DNA of 64,000 nt from Mycobacterium sp. EPa45 (GTDB taxonomy: Bacteria > Actinomycetota > Actinomycetes > Mycobacteriales > Mycobacteriaceae): the NCBI RefSeq assembly GCF_001021385.1, contig NZ_CP011773.1, forward strand, positions 1,426,001-1,490,000. The letters are read 5' to 3'. Position numbers and translations under genes: made by a program. Below are positions 43,627 through 52,321 of this stretch, piece after piece; within the stretch, counting starts at the first letter, position 1; each line of letters opens with the position of its first letter. A model generated the notes under the pieces. The model worked only from the letters and a program-made list of their open reading frames with translations, did no database searches and was not told the origin of the DNA.

Positions 43627-44565
43627 ATGACCGCAACCCCGGATGTCGATATCCGCCAGTTCACCGAGGATCCCGGGCCGATCGAACTCGTGCCGCCCGA
43701 CTCGCTGACCGCCGAGCACACCGGCCATTGGACGTTCCTCATCCTCGAGGGTGCGGCGTTCATGATGCAGGCCATGCACCCGGTTATCGCCGAAGTCACC
43801 GGGAAGTACTCCGCTGCCTTCCACGGTGACCCGGGCGGTCGCGCTATCCGCTCCGTCGACTCGGTGCTGCGCTGGACCTACGGTGGCGCTGAGGCCGCCG
43901 CCGAAGGCGATCGCGTTCGCGACCTGCACAAGCCCATCACGATGAAGAGTGCCGAAACCGGTAAGCAGATCAGCGCTTTGAACCCCGAGGCCTATCAGTG
44001 GGTGATTGCCACCGGCTACATCGTCAACGCCCAGGCCGGGCGGCTGATGATCGGTCGGGAGTTCACCGACGCGGAAAAGGATGAGCTGCTGCGGGATAAC
44101 CGCCGCCTGGCTCGTCTGCTGCACGTCCCGATGCGCGGCTATCCCGAGACTCAGCAGGAAATGGCTGACTACTACGAGGCGATGATCGGCACGCTGCAAG
44201 GCACGCCGCAGGCACTGTCGTTGATCGAGGATCTGAAGAACGGCAAGACCGAGGTGCCGCCGTCGACGCCGAAGCCCGTGGCTGCTCTGGTGCGGGCGGC
44301 GTTGAAGCCCGCGTTGCGCTTGAATTATCTGTCGATCGTCGGGCTGTTGGATCCACGACTTCGCGAGAAGCTGGGCGTCACCTGGAGCGCCGAAGAAGAA
44401 TGCCAGCTCACGCGAAGATACGCCGCCATCCGCACTGCCTACCGGGTGCTACCCGACCGGCTGACGTACTTCCCGTTGGCTTATCACGCTCGCAAGCACC
44501 ATAGGTGCCTCGAGAAAATGAAGCAGCGCCAACAAAAGTCGTTCGCCTACAACCTGCCGAAGTAG
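43627..44565 (+). CDS. MpaB-type oxygenase (DUF2236, latex-clearing-protein superfamily)
   Basis: The 312-residue protein shows the DUF2236 pattern: FLILEGAAFMMQAMHPVIAEVTGKYS, SVDSVLRWTYGG, RDLHKPITM, and the C-terminal YRVLPDRLTYFPLAYHARKHH. Relatives include the fungal MpaB oxygenase and Lcp rubber oxygenase, haem or metal enzymes that cleave isoprenoid chains. ATG 43627 follows TTAGGAGGG. Divergent from its probable TetR repressor. The substrate may be an isoprenoid or lipid; this is inference. Confidence 0.8.
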   Translation: MTATPDVDIRQFTEDPGPIELVPPDSLTAEHTGHWTFLILEGAAFMMQAMHPVIAEVTGKYSAAFHGDPGGRAIRSVDSVLRWTYGGAEAAAEGDRVRDLHKPITMKSAETGKQISALNPEAYQWVIATGYIVNAQAGRLMIGREFTDAEKDELLRDNRRLARLLHVPMRGYPETQQEMADYYEAMIGTLQGTPQALSLIEDLKNGKTEVPPSTPKPVAALVRAALKPALRLNYLSIVGLLDPRLREKLGVTWSAEEECQLTRRYAAIRTAYRVLPDRLTYFPLAYHARKHHRCLEKMKQRQQKSFAYNLPK

Positions 44566-44709
44566 GCCCGGCGAGGGGAGGATCTGAAGTCGGGTCCCTT
44601 CGACACGAGCGGCTACGCCCGCTCGAGCAGCACTCCAGGCTGGAATTCGGTGAAGAGTCCCTGGCACGGGCGCGCACGCACTGAAAGGGAAGGCCGCTCG
44701 CGCAGAGGC
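44566..44709. other. Short intergenic region
   Basis: Between the convergent oxygenase and cyclase genes; no strong hairpin or gene was seen. Confidence 0.4.
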
Positions 44710-46089
44710 TTACGGGCTTAACCCAGCGGCGGCTTGATACTCACGGGCGACATCGAGCACCCGGAAGAGCTCACACGGCGTGGCGATGCCCTTCAGCGTG
44801 TGTGTCCCGCGGCCCTCCAGCGTGATGCCAGAGCCGGCAACCAGATTGCGGACAGCCGACGAAACCATCACTTCCGAGTTGGCCGCCACGCCTTGCACGC
44901 GCGCAGCCTGATGCACCGTCAGCCCGGCTACATCGCCACCGCGAATTTCGATTTCGCCGGTGTGCAGGCCCGCCCGTATTTCGACACCGAGTTCCGAACG
45001 GATGCGATCAGTCAGCGCCCATGCGCATCGGATTGCGCGACTGGGGCTGTCGAACGTCGCCAGCATTCCGTCGCCGGTGCTCTTGACCCAACGTCCGCCG
45101 CAGACACCGATCTCGATGCGGCACAAATCATCGTGGCGGTCCAGGACGTCGCGCCACACTGTGTCGCCGACACGCGCCGCATGCACTGTCGAACCGACGA
45201 TGTCGGTGAACAGAACTGTTGCAAGCTTTCGAGAGTGGTCGGCATTCGGCCGGGTGCCGGTGAGGAATTCCTCGATTGCGTCGGCGTATGTGTCGCGCGC
45301 GCTGAACCAGACCGCGTGGTCGTCAGTAGGCACCTCGAGGAACCTGGCGCCCACGATGTGCTCGGCCAGGTAACGGCCGCTTTGGAATGGAACAATGCGG
45401 TCCCCGGGAGCGTGCATGACGAGAGTCGGCGCGTAGATGGCGGGCAGCACGTGGCGGACGTCGAGGTCGGCGATCATCTGACCGAACGAAGTGAGCTTCG
45501 ATCGGGCGATCGACGCACGTTCATACCGTCCGGCCCAGCGGCGAAAGCCGGGCTGCTTCGCCACCGAAGGGGCCATGTTGCGAGCCGATGCTATGCCGGT
45601 GCCCCAGAGTAACGGTCCGAACCGAAAGACCAGCGACTGCTGTCGACGAGTTGGCGCCCACGGATGGTCGGCACAGCGCACCCAGCTTGCGAAGCTCCCG
45701 CTGAGGATGAGGCCCTCGGTGCGCTCGGGATACGTCGCGGCAAAGAATGCCGCCAGGGTGCCACCCTCTGACCAGCCGAGCAGGACGGCGCGGTCCACGG
45801 CTTCGGCTCGCATCACCGCGTCGAGGTCCTGCACCCGCGCGTCGAGAGAGGGCAGCGGCAGGGCGCGGTCGGACGTTCCCGTGCCCCGCTTGTCGAACTG
45901 AATCACCCGGCAGAAGGACCCAAGACGTTCGAAAAAGGCTGCAGCTTCGGGGTTTTCCCAGATCACCTCGATGTTCTGAGCGAACCCCAGGACGCAGATC
46001 AACGTGCGCTTTCCCGAACCGAACACCTGGTAGCCGATGCGCACACCGTCTGCCTCGGCGTATCGGGTTTCGGGGCGGGGGAGTGTCAC
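44710..46089 (-). CDS. Alpha/beta-hydrolase fused to class III nucleotide cyclase (LipJ/Rv1900c-like architecture)
   Basis: The 459-residue protein has an N-terminal alpha/beta-hydrolase domain (about 10-278) with GWSEGG (Ser107). The C-terminal cyclase homology domain (about 288-445) has TVLFTDIVGST (metal Asp296), WVKSTGDGM (Lys336 for base choice, metal Asp340) and GDVAGLTVHQAARV (Asp386, Arg397). At the transition-state Asn position stands His393, so activity or nucleotide preference may differ from the canonical enzyme. M. tuberculosis Rv1900c has the same domain order. Start is GTG 46089, predicted leaderless. Confidence 0.85.
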   Translation of the reverse strand: MTLPRPETRYAEADGVRIGYQVFGSGKRTLICVLGFAQNIEVIWENPEAAAFFERLGSFCRVIQFDKRGTGTSDRALPLPSLDARVQDLDAVMRAEAVDRAVLLGWSEGGTLAAFFAATYPERTEGLILSGSFASWVRCADHPWAPTRRQQSLVFRFGPLLWGTGIASARNMAPSVAKQPGFRRWAGRYERASIARSKLTSFGQMIADLDVRHVLPAIYAPTLVMHAPGDRIVPFQSGRYLAEHIVGARFLEVPTDDHAVWFSARDTYADAIEEFLTGTRPNADHSRKLATVLFTDIVGSTVHAARVGDTVWRDVLDRHDDLCRIEIGVCGGRWVKSTGDGMLATFDSPSRAIRCAWALTDRIRSELGVEIRAGLHTGEIEIRGGDVAGLTVHQAARVQGVAANSEVMVSSAVRNLVAGSGITLEGRGTHTLKGIATPCELFRVLDVAREYQAAAGLSP

Positions 46090-46095
46090 ACTCGC

Positions 46096-46101
46096 AAACT
46101 A
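46096..46101 (-). promoter_or_regulatory. -10 box of the hydrolase-cyclase gene (leaderless)
   Basis: TAGTTT on the minus strand, then 6 bases, then GTG 46089. Confidence 0.45.
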
Positions 46102-46210
46102 CAAACCGCCGGGTGCCCTCGTTGATCTTTCACCGGAATGCGGTCAACGCTTCGATGTCGCTCGTCCCGAGGCCAGACCGCCCCTGGCAGGTCCGCCACG
46201 CTGTAAGCGA

Positions 46211-46229
46211 GGGGTACTGCTGATACCCC
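46211..46229. promoter_or_regulatory. Inverted repeat upstream of the alcohol dehydrogenase gene
   Basis: GGGGTA-N7-TACCCC is a perfect 6-7-6 inverted repeat, about 40 bases before the -10 box at 46267. It could bind a dimeric regulator; none is adjacent. Confidence 0.4.
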
Positions 46230-46266
46230 GAACGACCGTCCCTGTCCGGGGCTCAGGCAGGCCACC

Positions 46267-46272
46267 TAGTGT
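46267..46272 (+). promoter_or_regulatory. -10 box of the alcohol dehydrogenase gene (leaderless)
   Basis: TAGTGT, then 6 bases, then ATG 46279. Confidence 0.4.
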
Positions 46273-46278
46273 CGAGCC

Positions 46279-47313
46279 ATGCGAGCAACCGTGATGTACG
46301 AAGCCGGCGACGTGCGGGTCGAAAGTGTGCCAGACCCCGTCCTGCAGAATCCGACCGATGCCATCGTGCGGGTCACGAGCGCCTGCATCTGCGGCAGCGA
46401 CCTGTGGCCCTACCAATCCATGCCGCACAAGGACGGCGGTCGCCGGATGGGGCATGAGTTCATCGGAATCGTCGAGGACGTCGGCTCCGATGTCGCAAAC
46501 CTCAACCGCGGTGATCTGGTCGTCGCGCCGTTCGTCTGGGCTGACAACACCTGCGACTTCTGCCGCGAGGGCCTCCAGACATCGTGCCGCCACGGTGGTG
46601 GGTGGGGAGCCCGTGGCGTCGACGCCGGCCAAGGCGAAGCCGTACGCGTGCCCCAGGCTCAAGGCACGCTGGTGAAGCTGCCGGTCGCCGAGGACTCGGC
46701 CCTGATGCCGTCGCTGCTAACGCTGTCCGACGTGTTCTGTACCGGCCACCACGGTGTGGTGACGGCCAAGGTGCGGCCCGGGTCATCGGTGACCGTCATC
46801 GGCGACGGCGCGGTGGGACTGTGCGCGGTCCTGGCCGCCAAGCGCCTCGGCGCAGAGCAGATCATCCTCAACGGCCGCCACATCGACCGAACAGATCTGG
46901 GCCGCGACTTCGGCGCGACCGATGTCGTGGCTGAACGCGGTGACGAAGCTGTGGAAAAGATCCGAGAACTCACCGGCGGCGACGGTACCCATGCCGTCAT
47001 CGAATGTGTCGGAACGGAACAGGCGCTCGTCACCGCCCTCGGGGCCGTCCGTGCCGGAGGCGCGGTCAGTCGACTCGGGGTAGCGCAATACCGCCAGGGT
47101 CCAATGGGTTTCGACATGATGATGCGCAACATCACTCTCACCGGTGGTGCTGCACCCGCCCGCGCCTACATCGAGGAACTCATGCCCGACATCCTCGACG
47201 GCGCCATTGAACCCGGCCGGGTCTTCGACCGCACCATCGGCCTGGACGAGACGCCGGACGGCTATCGGGCCATGGCCGACCGCGAAGCCCTCAAGGTGCT
47301 GATCCAGCCGTAG
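46279..47313 (+). CDS. Zinc-dependent alcohol dehydrogenase, MDR family
   Basis: The 344-residue protein has the catalytic zinc ligands in CICGSD (Cys38) and GHEFIG (His59-Glu60), and a structural zinc lobe with only three Cys (Cys92, Cys95, Cys103; TCDFCREGLQTSC). The Rossmann motif is VIGDGAVGLCAVLAAKRLGA. It resembles short-substrate threonine/alcohol dehydrogenase-like enzymes of actinobacteria. It would oxidise an alcohol with NAD(P); substrate unknown. The convergent methyltransferase gene ends 2 bases after it. Confidence 0.87.
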   Translation: MRATVMYEAGDVRVESVPDPVLQNPTDAIVRVTSACICGSDLWPYQSMPHKDGGRRMGHEFIGIVEDVGSDVANLNRGDLVVAPFVWADNTCDFCREGLQTSCRHGGGWGARGVDAGQGEAVRVPQAQGTLVKLPVAEDSALMPSLLTLSDVFCTGHHGVVTAKVRPGSSVTVIGDGAVGLCAVLAAKRLGAEQIILNGRHIDRTDLGRDFGATDVVAERGDEAVEKIRELTGGDGTHAVIECVGTEQALVTALGAVRAGGAVSRLGVAQYRQGPMGFDMMMRNITLTGGAAPARAYIEELMPDILDGAIEPGRVFDRTIGLDETPDGYRAMADREALKVLIQP

Positions 47314-47315
47314 CC

Positions 47316-48065
47316 CTAAATCCGTACACCACGAGCGGCCCAGGCGGTCGCTGTGACTGTGAATGGGCCATCGCCCAACCGTTTGCGAGCCGTCGCCTCG
47401 AGACGGGCGATGGCGTCTGCATCGAGTCGTCGGACATATTCGCCGGCCGGGCCGATACCGAATGTGTACGGCTGCCACCACTCCTGGAACGTCGCATGCA
47501 GGACTTCGACGGCGAGGGAACCCTCTCGTACGCCGGTCAATCCGGCTTCGCCGAACAGTTCGGTCAAATGACCGGCAGACGCTCCTGAGCGGAACGCGTC
47601 ATCTTGAGCGTCTGGAGCGATCATGTGCACCGCATCCCAAAATGGCGCCAGGGCTCCCGAAGTGCCGTCCCACACGCATGCCGCAACGGTGCCTCCAGGG
47701 CGGGTCACTCGTGCCATCTCTTCGAGGCCGGCCACGGGGTCGGTCATGAAGTGCACCACCAGTTGCGCAAGGCATGCGTCGAATGATGCTGTCGCGAAGG
47801 GCAATTCCTCCGCTATCCCGAGACGGGCGTCGACGTCCGGCAAACGCTCGGCGATTGCAGCGACGAACGGCGGTGAAGGGTCGATCGCCTTGACGTCGGC
47901 TCCAACAGAGCGCAGGTGTGCCGTGAGCGCGCCTGTTCCACACCCCACGTCGAGCACTTTATCGCCGGAACTGATCCCTGCGAATGCCGCGAAAACCGGA
48001 GCCAACGGTTCGGCGTAGCGGCCCATGAACCGGGCATAGTCCTCTGGAGGGACCTCGAAGCTCAC
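47316..48065 (-). CDS. SAM-dependent class I methyltransferase
   Basis: The 249-residue protein has motif I VLDVGCGTGALTAHL, the acidic SAM ribose site AIDPSP, and LPFATASFDACLAQLVVHFMTDP (UbiE/Methyltransf_11 pattern), then MARVTRPGGTVAACVWD. The acceptor is unknown. Start is GTG 48065 with a -10 box 7 bases upstream. It is tail to tail with the alcohol dehydrogenase gene. Confidence 0.85.
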   Translation of the reverse strand: MSFEVPPEDYARFMGRYAEPLAPVFAAFAGISSGDKVLDVGCGTGALTAHLRSVGADVKAIDPSPPFVAAIAERLPDVDARLGIAEELPFATASFDACLAQLVVHFMTDPVAGLEEMARVTRPGGTVAACVWDGTSGALAPFWDAVHMIAPDAQDDAFRSGASAGHLTELFGEAGLTGVREGSLAVEVLHATFQEWWQPYTFGIGPAGEYVRRLDADAIARLEATARKRLGDGPFTVTATAWAARGVRI

Positions 48066-48072
48066 CCTGGCA

Positions 48073-48078
48073 ATGCTA
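48073..48078 (-). promoter_or_regulatory. -10 box of the methyltransferase gene (leaderless)
   Basis: TAGCAT on the minus strand, then 7 bases, then GTG 48065. Confidence 0.4.
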
Positions 48079-48220
48079 CGTCGCTGAAGGCTCTACTCAC
48101 TTGGCCACCGCCGCCACCTCGAAAGCGGATCGCCGTCCCGTTGGAACGCTCGAACCCGATCGAGAAGATCGAGATTTAAACGGCTCGGCGAAGGTTGCCA
48201 CATCGCGTCGCCGGTCACAG

Positions 48221-48226
48221 TAAAGT
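48221..48226 (+). promoter_or_regulatory. -10 box of the M15-like gene (leaderless)
   Basis: TAAAGT, then 7 bases, then GTG 48234. It decides the start against upstream in-frame TTG and GTG codons. Confidence 0.45.
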
Positions 48227-48233
48227 GCTGGTC

Positions 48234-48899
48234 GTGGTCAATGTGTTCGCCGGCGCGCGAGGTCGCTGGCTGGCGGTGGCGGCTTCGGTGGCCGTCGCCG
48301 GTGGCATGTTCTATGCCCAGAGCACCGAAGCCCCGAAGTGTTGTGTTGCGGCGCCGACGGTTTCGCCGGCCGCCCAGACCTCCGTCGCAGCTGACATGCC
48401 GCGCATCGCCCAGCCCACCGAAGCCGAATTGCTGGCAGCCAGCGCACCCGTCGCCGGCGCCGACTTCCAGTTGGCGCTGCCTCGCGGCATCGCGCCCGAG
48501 GAAGGCCTACAGGTGCACACCATCTGGGTGGCCCGGGCGATCAGCGTGATGTTCCTCGAGATCAAGACAATCGGCGGCTACCGCCAAGACCCGTTGCCCT
48601 GGCACCCGAACGGGTTGGCGATCGACGTGATGATCCCGAACTACCACTCGCAGGAAGGAATCGAGCTCGGTAACCAGATCGCCGGCTTTGCCCTGGCGAA
48701 TGCCAAGCGGTGGGGCGTGCTGCACGTGATCTGGCGACAGGGCTTCTACCCGGGCATCGGGGCGCCGAGTTGGACCGCCGACTACGGCAACGAAACCGCC
48801 AACCACTACGACCACGTCCACATCGCCACCGACGGTGGCGGGTACCCGACCGGACACGAGACGTACTTCCTCGGGTCCATGCGCTCAGGGCCGGCCTAG
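48234..48899 (+). CDS. Exported M15/VanY-like metallopeptidase-fold protein
   Basis: The 221-residue product has an N-terminal hydrophobic export segment (WLAVAASVAVAGGMFYAQS). Its C-terminal domain (about 95-215) keeps the zinc pattern of M15 peptidases: WHPNGLAIDVMI (His, then Asp of H-x-x-G-x-A-x-D) and HYDHVHIA (His of the second site). The N-terminal region has APKCCVAAPT. Related domains are found in mycobacterial envelope proteins and may cut peptide cross-links or simply bind the wall. It is first of three closely packed genes (3- and 1-base gaps). Confidence 0.75.
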   Translation: MVNVFAGARGRWLAVAASVAVAGGMFYAQSTEAPKCCVAAPTVSPAAQTSVAADMPRIAQPTEAELLAASAPVAGADFQLALPRGIAPEEGLQVHTIWVARAISVMFLEIKTIGGYRQDPLPWHPNGLAIDVMIPNYHSQEGIELGNQIAGFALANAKRWGVLHVIWRQGFYPGIGAPSWTADYGNETANHYDHVHIATDGGGYPTGHETYFLGSMRSGPA

Positions 48900-48902
48900 C
48901 AG

Positions 48903-49820
48903 GTGCATACCGCGACGACCCGCGTGGCGATGCTCGCTGTTGCGGGCATCACCGCACTGAGTCCGCTGACCGCCTGTGCCGGACCCAATCCGCACCCCGC
49001 GACCGCGCCGGCGCCGCCCGTCAGTTCGGGAGAGGCCGCTGGGGCTCCGATGCCGCAGGACGCGCCCGGCCAACCGCCGACGGCCAAACGCGATGTGGTC
49101 AAGACGGCGTCGATGTCGATTTCCGTGGCCCACCCGGCGGAGGCCGCGGACAAAGCCGCCGTCATCGTCGAGAACGCCAAGGGCCGAGTCGACAGCCGAT
49201 CCGAGGACGCGGGGTCGGGCACAGGGCGGGCTCGGTCGACGGTGGTCCTGCGGGTCCCGGCTGCCAAGCTCGATGAGACCCTGCGTGAACTCAAGACGTT
49301 GGGCACCGTCGAGCACGTACAGGTCAGTGCGGACGATGTCACCGCCCAGCGCGTCGATCTCGACGCCCGGATCACGGCATTGCAGACGTCGGTCGACCGG
49401 CTGCTCGGCATCATGCGTGACGCCAAAGACCCCGACGCACTGATCAAGGCCGAAAGTGCGCTGTCCGAGCGTCAGGCAGATCTCGACAGCCTGCGGGCCC
49501 AGCGACAGGCACTCGGCGACCAGATCGACTACAGCACCGTCGATGTCACGTTCATCGCCCAGGAGATCGGCGGGCCTGCGCCCACCGAGTACCGCGGATT
49601 CTTCGGCCAGGTCGAACGCGGCTGGGACACACTGGTTTCGGTAGCCGGCAACCTGGTGTTGCTGTTCGGTCTGTTGCTGCCCTGGCTGGCGGTGCTAGCC
49701 GTTGCCGGCTTGATCGTTTATCTGATCGTGCGGGTGACGAAGGCCCGACAATCTGCGCCGCAACCTCCGCAGCCCACTCCGGTCGGTGCTCCTCCCGAGG
49801 ACGAGGCACCGCCCAGCTGA
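48903..49820 (+). CDS. DUF4349 lipoprotein
   Basis: The 305-residue protein has a lipobox in SPLTAC (Cys about residue 25). A Pro/Ala linker and the DUF4349 domain (about 60-265) follow, with KTASMSISVAHPAEAADKA and a long coiled-coil region (VDLDARITALQTSVDRLLGIMRDAKDPDALIKAESALSERQADLDSL). One C-terminal transmembrane helix (about 252-278) is followed by a Pro-rich tail. Start is GTG 48903, 3 bases after the upstream gene. It probably lies in the membrane facing the periplasm; function unknown. Confidence 0.85.
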   Translation: MHTATTRVAMLAVAGITALSPLTACAGPNPHPATAPAPPVSSGEAAGAPMPQDAPGQPPTAKRDVVKTASMSISVAHPAEAADKAAVIVENAKGRVDSRSEDAGSGTGRARSTVVLRVPAAKLDETLRELKTLGTVEHVQVSADDVTAQRVDLDARITALQTSVDRLLGIMRDAKDPDALIKAESALSERQADLDSLRAQRQALGDQIDYSTVDVTFIAQEIGGPAPTEYRGFFGQVERGWDTLVSVAGNLVLLFGLLLPWLAVLAVAGLIVYLIVRVTKARQSAPQPPQPTPVGAPPEDEAPPS

Positions 49821-49821
49821 C

Positions 49822-51459
49822 ATGGTGACCCGATACGACCGGCCCTGGCGACGGCCCGGTGCAGCGGCCTATGCCCGGCGCCGGATTCGGTCCTTCCTGC
49901 ATCCGCCGGTGAGCGTCGTGCCCGCACCGACCGACTTGATCAAGGACCATGACGTCGCGGTCCCGATGCGCGACGGAGTCACGTTACGCGCCAACATCTA
50001 TCGCCCGCCTGGCGACGGACCCTTTCCGGTCATCATGTCCGTGCACCCCTATGGAAAAGACGCGCTGCCGCGGCGGACCGGCAGAGGCTGGCGGCTCAAC
50101 TTCCAGTTCCGGATCATGAATCAACCCGAACCTCTGCAGATTTCGAGCGAGACCGGCTGGGAGGCACCCGATCCCGTGGCATGGGTTGGGCGTGGGTATG
50201 TCGTGATCAACGCCGACTCGCGCGGCGCAGGCACCTCCGGCGGTACCGGCTCACTGCTGACCGACGACGAGGCCCGCGACACCTACGACCTGATCGAATG
50301 GGCCGGAACGCAACCCTGGTCCAACGGCCGGGTGGGGATGCTCGGCGTTTCGTATCTGGCTCTCTCGCAATATAAGCCGGCGGCACTGCGGCCACCCCAC
50401 CTCGCCGCCATCTGCCCATGGGAGGGATTCACCGACGCCTACTGCGACTTCATGACGCCGGGCGGCATCCCAGAGCGGGGCTTCTCGGTGATCTGGCAGA
50501 CGCTGACGCGTCGCGTCGCCCGCCTCTCGGTCGACATCGGGGCGCAGCGACGCCGGCATCCGCTGCGCGACGCGTGGTGGCAGTCCATCACCCCGGACCT
50601 CGGCAGCATCGAGGTGCCGATCCTGGCCTGCGCCAGCTTCTCCGATCACAACCTGCACAGCCAGGGCTCCTGGCGGCTCATCGAGCGAGCGGGCTCGGCG
50701 GAGTGCAGTGCGTACGCGCATCGCGGCGGCAAGTGGGCGGTGTTTTACAGTGACGAGGCGCAGCGTGCGCAGGCCGCGTTCTTCGACCGGCATCTGCGAA
50801 GCCTGGATGTTCCCGCCCCTCCGCGGGTCCGGCTGGAAGTCCGCGAACGCCGAGACACGGTGGTTGCCGTGCGTGACGAACACGACTGGCCGTTGGCCCG
50901 GACCTGTTGGGCTGCACTGCATCTCGGCGACGACGGCGCCCTCGGCGAGTCCAAGCCGGCCGTGACGGGCACCGCGTCATTCCGGCTGCGCCGCCAAGCC
51001 ATCGCGTTCTCCCACCGCTTCGACCGCGACGTCGAGCTCACCGGCCCGATGAACCTGCGGCTGCGGATGTCGTTGGACGGCGCGGACGACGCGCACCTGT
51101 TCGTCGGCGTCGAGAAATGGAGCGACGGGCACTACGTACCGTTCGAGGGCTCCTACGGTTACGGCCGGGACCGGATCGCCGACGGCCGGCTGCGGCTGGC
51201 GATGCGGGAATCCCTGGACGTCCTAAATCCGCTGCGACCGGGTGAAATCGTGGACGCCCACATCCCGCTGAGCGCGTCATCGACATTGTTCCGGGCCGGC
51301 GACGAACTCCGGCTGCTGATCGCCGGCCGATACCTCGAACCGTTCAATCCTCTGTTCGGCCACCTGCCCGCGCGGTATACGCCCAGCCGTCGGGGTCGCG
51401 CCGTCGTGCACTGGGGACCGGGCGCCTCGGCGCTAACCATTCCGGTGATCCCGGGATGA
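49822..51459 (+). CDS. CocE/NonD-family hydrolase (X-Pro dipeptidyl-peptidase S15-like)
   Basis: The 545-residue protein has the S15 fold: DVAVPMRDGVTLRANIYRP, VVINADSRGAGTSGG, the nucleophile loop VGMLGVSYLALSQY (Ser177), an Asp in LACASFSDHNLHSQ and His in YAHRGGKW. A C-terminal jelly-roll domain (about 330-540; VELTGPMNLRLRMSL) completes it. Family members hydrolyse esters, amides or cocaine-like substrates. ATG 49822 is one base after the lipoprotein stop region, suggesting one transcript from 48234. Confidence 0.88.
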   Translation: MVTRYDRPWRRPGAAAYARRRIRSFLHPPVSVVPAPTDLIKDHDVAVPMRDGVTLRANIYRPPGDGPFPVIMSVHPYGKDALPRRTGRGWRLNFQFRIMNQPEPLQISSETGWEAPDPVAWVGRGYVVINADSRGAGTSGGTGSLLTDDEARDTYDLIEWAGTQPWSNGRVGMLGVSYLALSQYKPAALRPPHLAAICPWEGFTDAYCDFMTPGGIPERGFSVIWQTLTRRVARLSVDIGAQRRRHPLRDAWWQSITPDLGSIEVPILACASFSDHNLHSQGSWRLIERAGSAECSAYAHRGGKWAVFYSDEAQRAQAAFFDRHLRSLDVPAPPRVRLEVRERRDTVVAVRDEHDWPLARTCWAALHLGDDGALGESKPAVTGTASFRLRRQAIAFSHRFDRDVELTGPMNLRLRMSLDGADDAHLFVGVEKWSDGHYVPFEGSYGYGRDRIADGRLRLAMRESLDVLNPLRPGEIVDAHIPLSASSTLFRAGDELRLLIAGRYLEPFNPLFGHLPARYTPSRRGRAVVHWGPGASALTIPVIPG

Positions 51460-51520
51460 ACCCGCGATCGCCACGGCGTTCAGTACAACAGGTACCGACA
51501 ACCATCTCTGGAGGTCTTCC

Positions 51521-52270
51521 ATGCGTATCGCGGTAGCCGGCGCGACCGGCAATATCGGGGCTCGCACCGTCGCGGCCCTCGAGCGCAACGGGCACGATGC
51601 TGTGCGGATCAGCCGCTCCCTCGGTGTCGACCTCATGACCGGCGACGGCCTGGATGCGGCGCTCGCCGGCGTCGACGCGGTGGTCGATGCCATCAGCGCC
51701 CCGCCCGTCGGCCCGGACGAGACCCGTGAGTACTTCGCAACAACGACGACAAACCTGCTCGCAGCCGAGCAACGAGCCGGCGTGCGCCATCATGTGCTGC
51801 TGTCGATCGTCGGCATCAATCGGATCGACGGGGGCACCGCCCACTATGAGGGCAAACGGGCGCAGGAACGCCTGGTGGAGGCCGGCGCGGTGCCATGGAC
51901 GATCGTCCCGGCCGCGCAGTTCCACGACTTCGCCGCAATGGCGGCCAGCTGGACCGAACAGCAGGGCGTCGCGGTGATCGCCCCACTGCTTGTACAGCCG
52001 ATCGCCCCCGACGACATCGCCGCGGTGCTGGCCGAGGTCGCTGCGGGCGAACCGCAGGGCCGATACGTCGACGTCGTCGGCCCGGAAACCCAGGATCTGG
52101 TCGACATGGCCCGGCGCACCCACGCGGTGCAGGGCCGTTCGGTGAAGCTGGTTCCGTCCTGGTCGGGCCCACTGGGAGAGGAACTGGCCGGAAACGTCCT
52201 GCTTCCCGGCGACGGCGCCCGCATCGCCCCGACCACGTTCGAACAATGGCTGGCGGACGGCGCGAAGTGA
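51521..52270 (+). CDS. NAD(P)-binding NmrA/SDR-like protein
   Basis: The 249-residue protein has the atypical SDR dinucleotide motif AVAGATGNIGARTVAAL at the N-terminus, VDAVVDAISAPPV, and HHVLLSIVGINRID with YEGKRAQERLVEAGAVPWTIVPAAQFHDF, the common NmrA-like core. It may be a redox sensor or a reductase. ATG 51521 follows TGGAGGTC. A terminator separates it from whiB3. Confidence 0.85.
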   Translation: MRIAVAGATGNIGARTVAALERNGHDAVRISRSLGVDLMTGDGLDAALAGVDAVVDAISAPPVGPDETREYFATTTTNLLAAEQRAGVRHHVLLSIVGINRIDGGTAHYEGKRAQERLVEAGAVPWTIVPAAQFHDFAAMAASWTEQQGVAVIAPLLVQPIAPDDIAAVLAEVAAGEPQGRYVDVVGPETQDLVDMARRTHAVQGRSVKLVPSWSGPLGEELAGNVLLPGDGARIAPTTFEQWLADGAK

Positions 52271-52273
52271 GAA

Positions 52274-52303
52274 AGAGGCCCACCCCGCGTGGGATGGGCC
52301 TCT
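52274..52303. terminator. Bidirectional terminator between the NmrA-like gene and whiB3
   Basis: AGAGGCCCA (52274-52282) pairs with TGGGCCTCT (52295-52303). A-rich sequence before and T/C-rich sequence after suit termination on both strands. Confidence 0.75.
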
Positions 52304-52321
52304 CTCAAAGGTTTGCTGCGA

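Noticed and set aside
46217..46260. Possible tRNA or small RNA hairpin series upstream of the alcohol dehydrogenase gene
   Set aside because: Only one clean inverted repeat is present; no cloverleaf or terminator follows.
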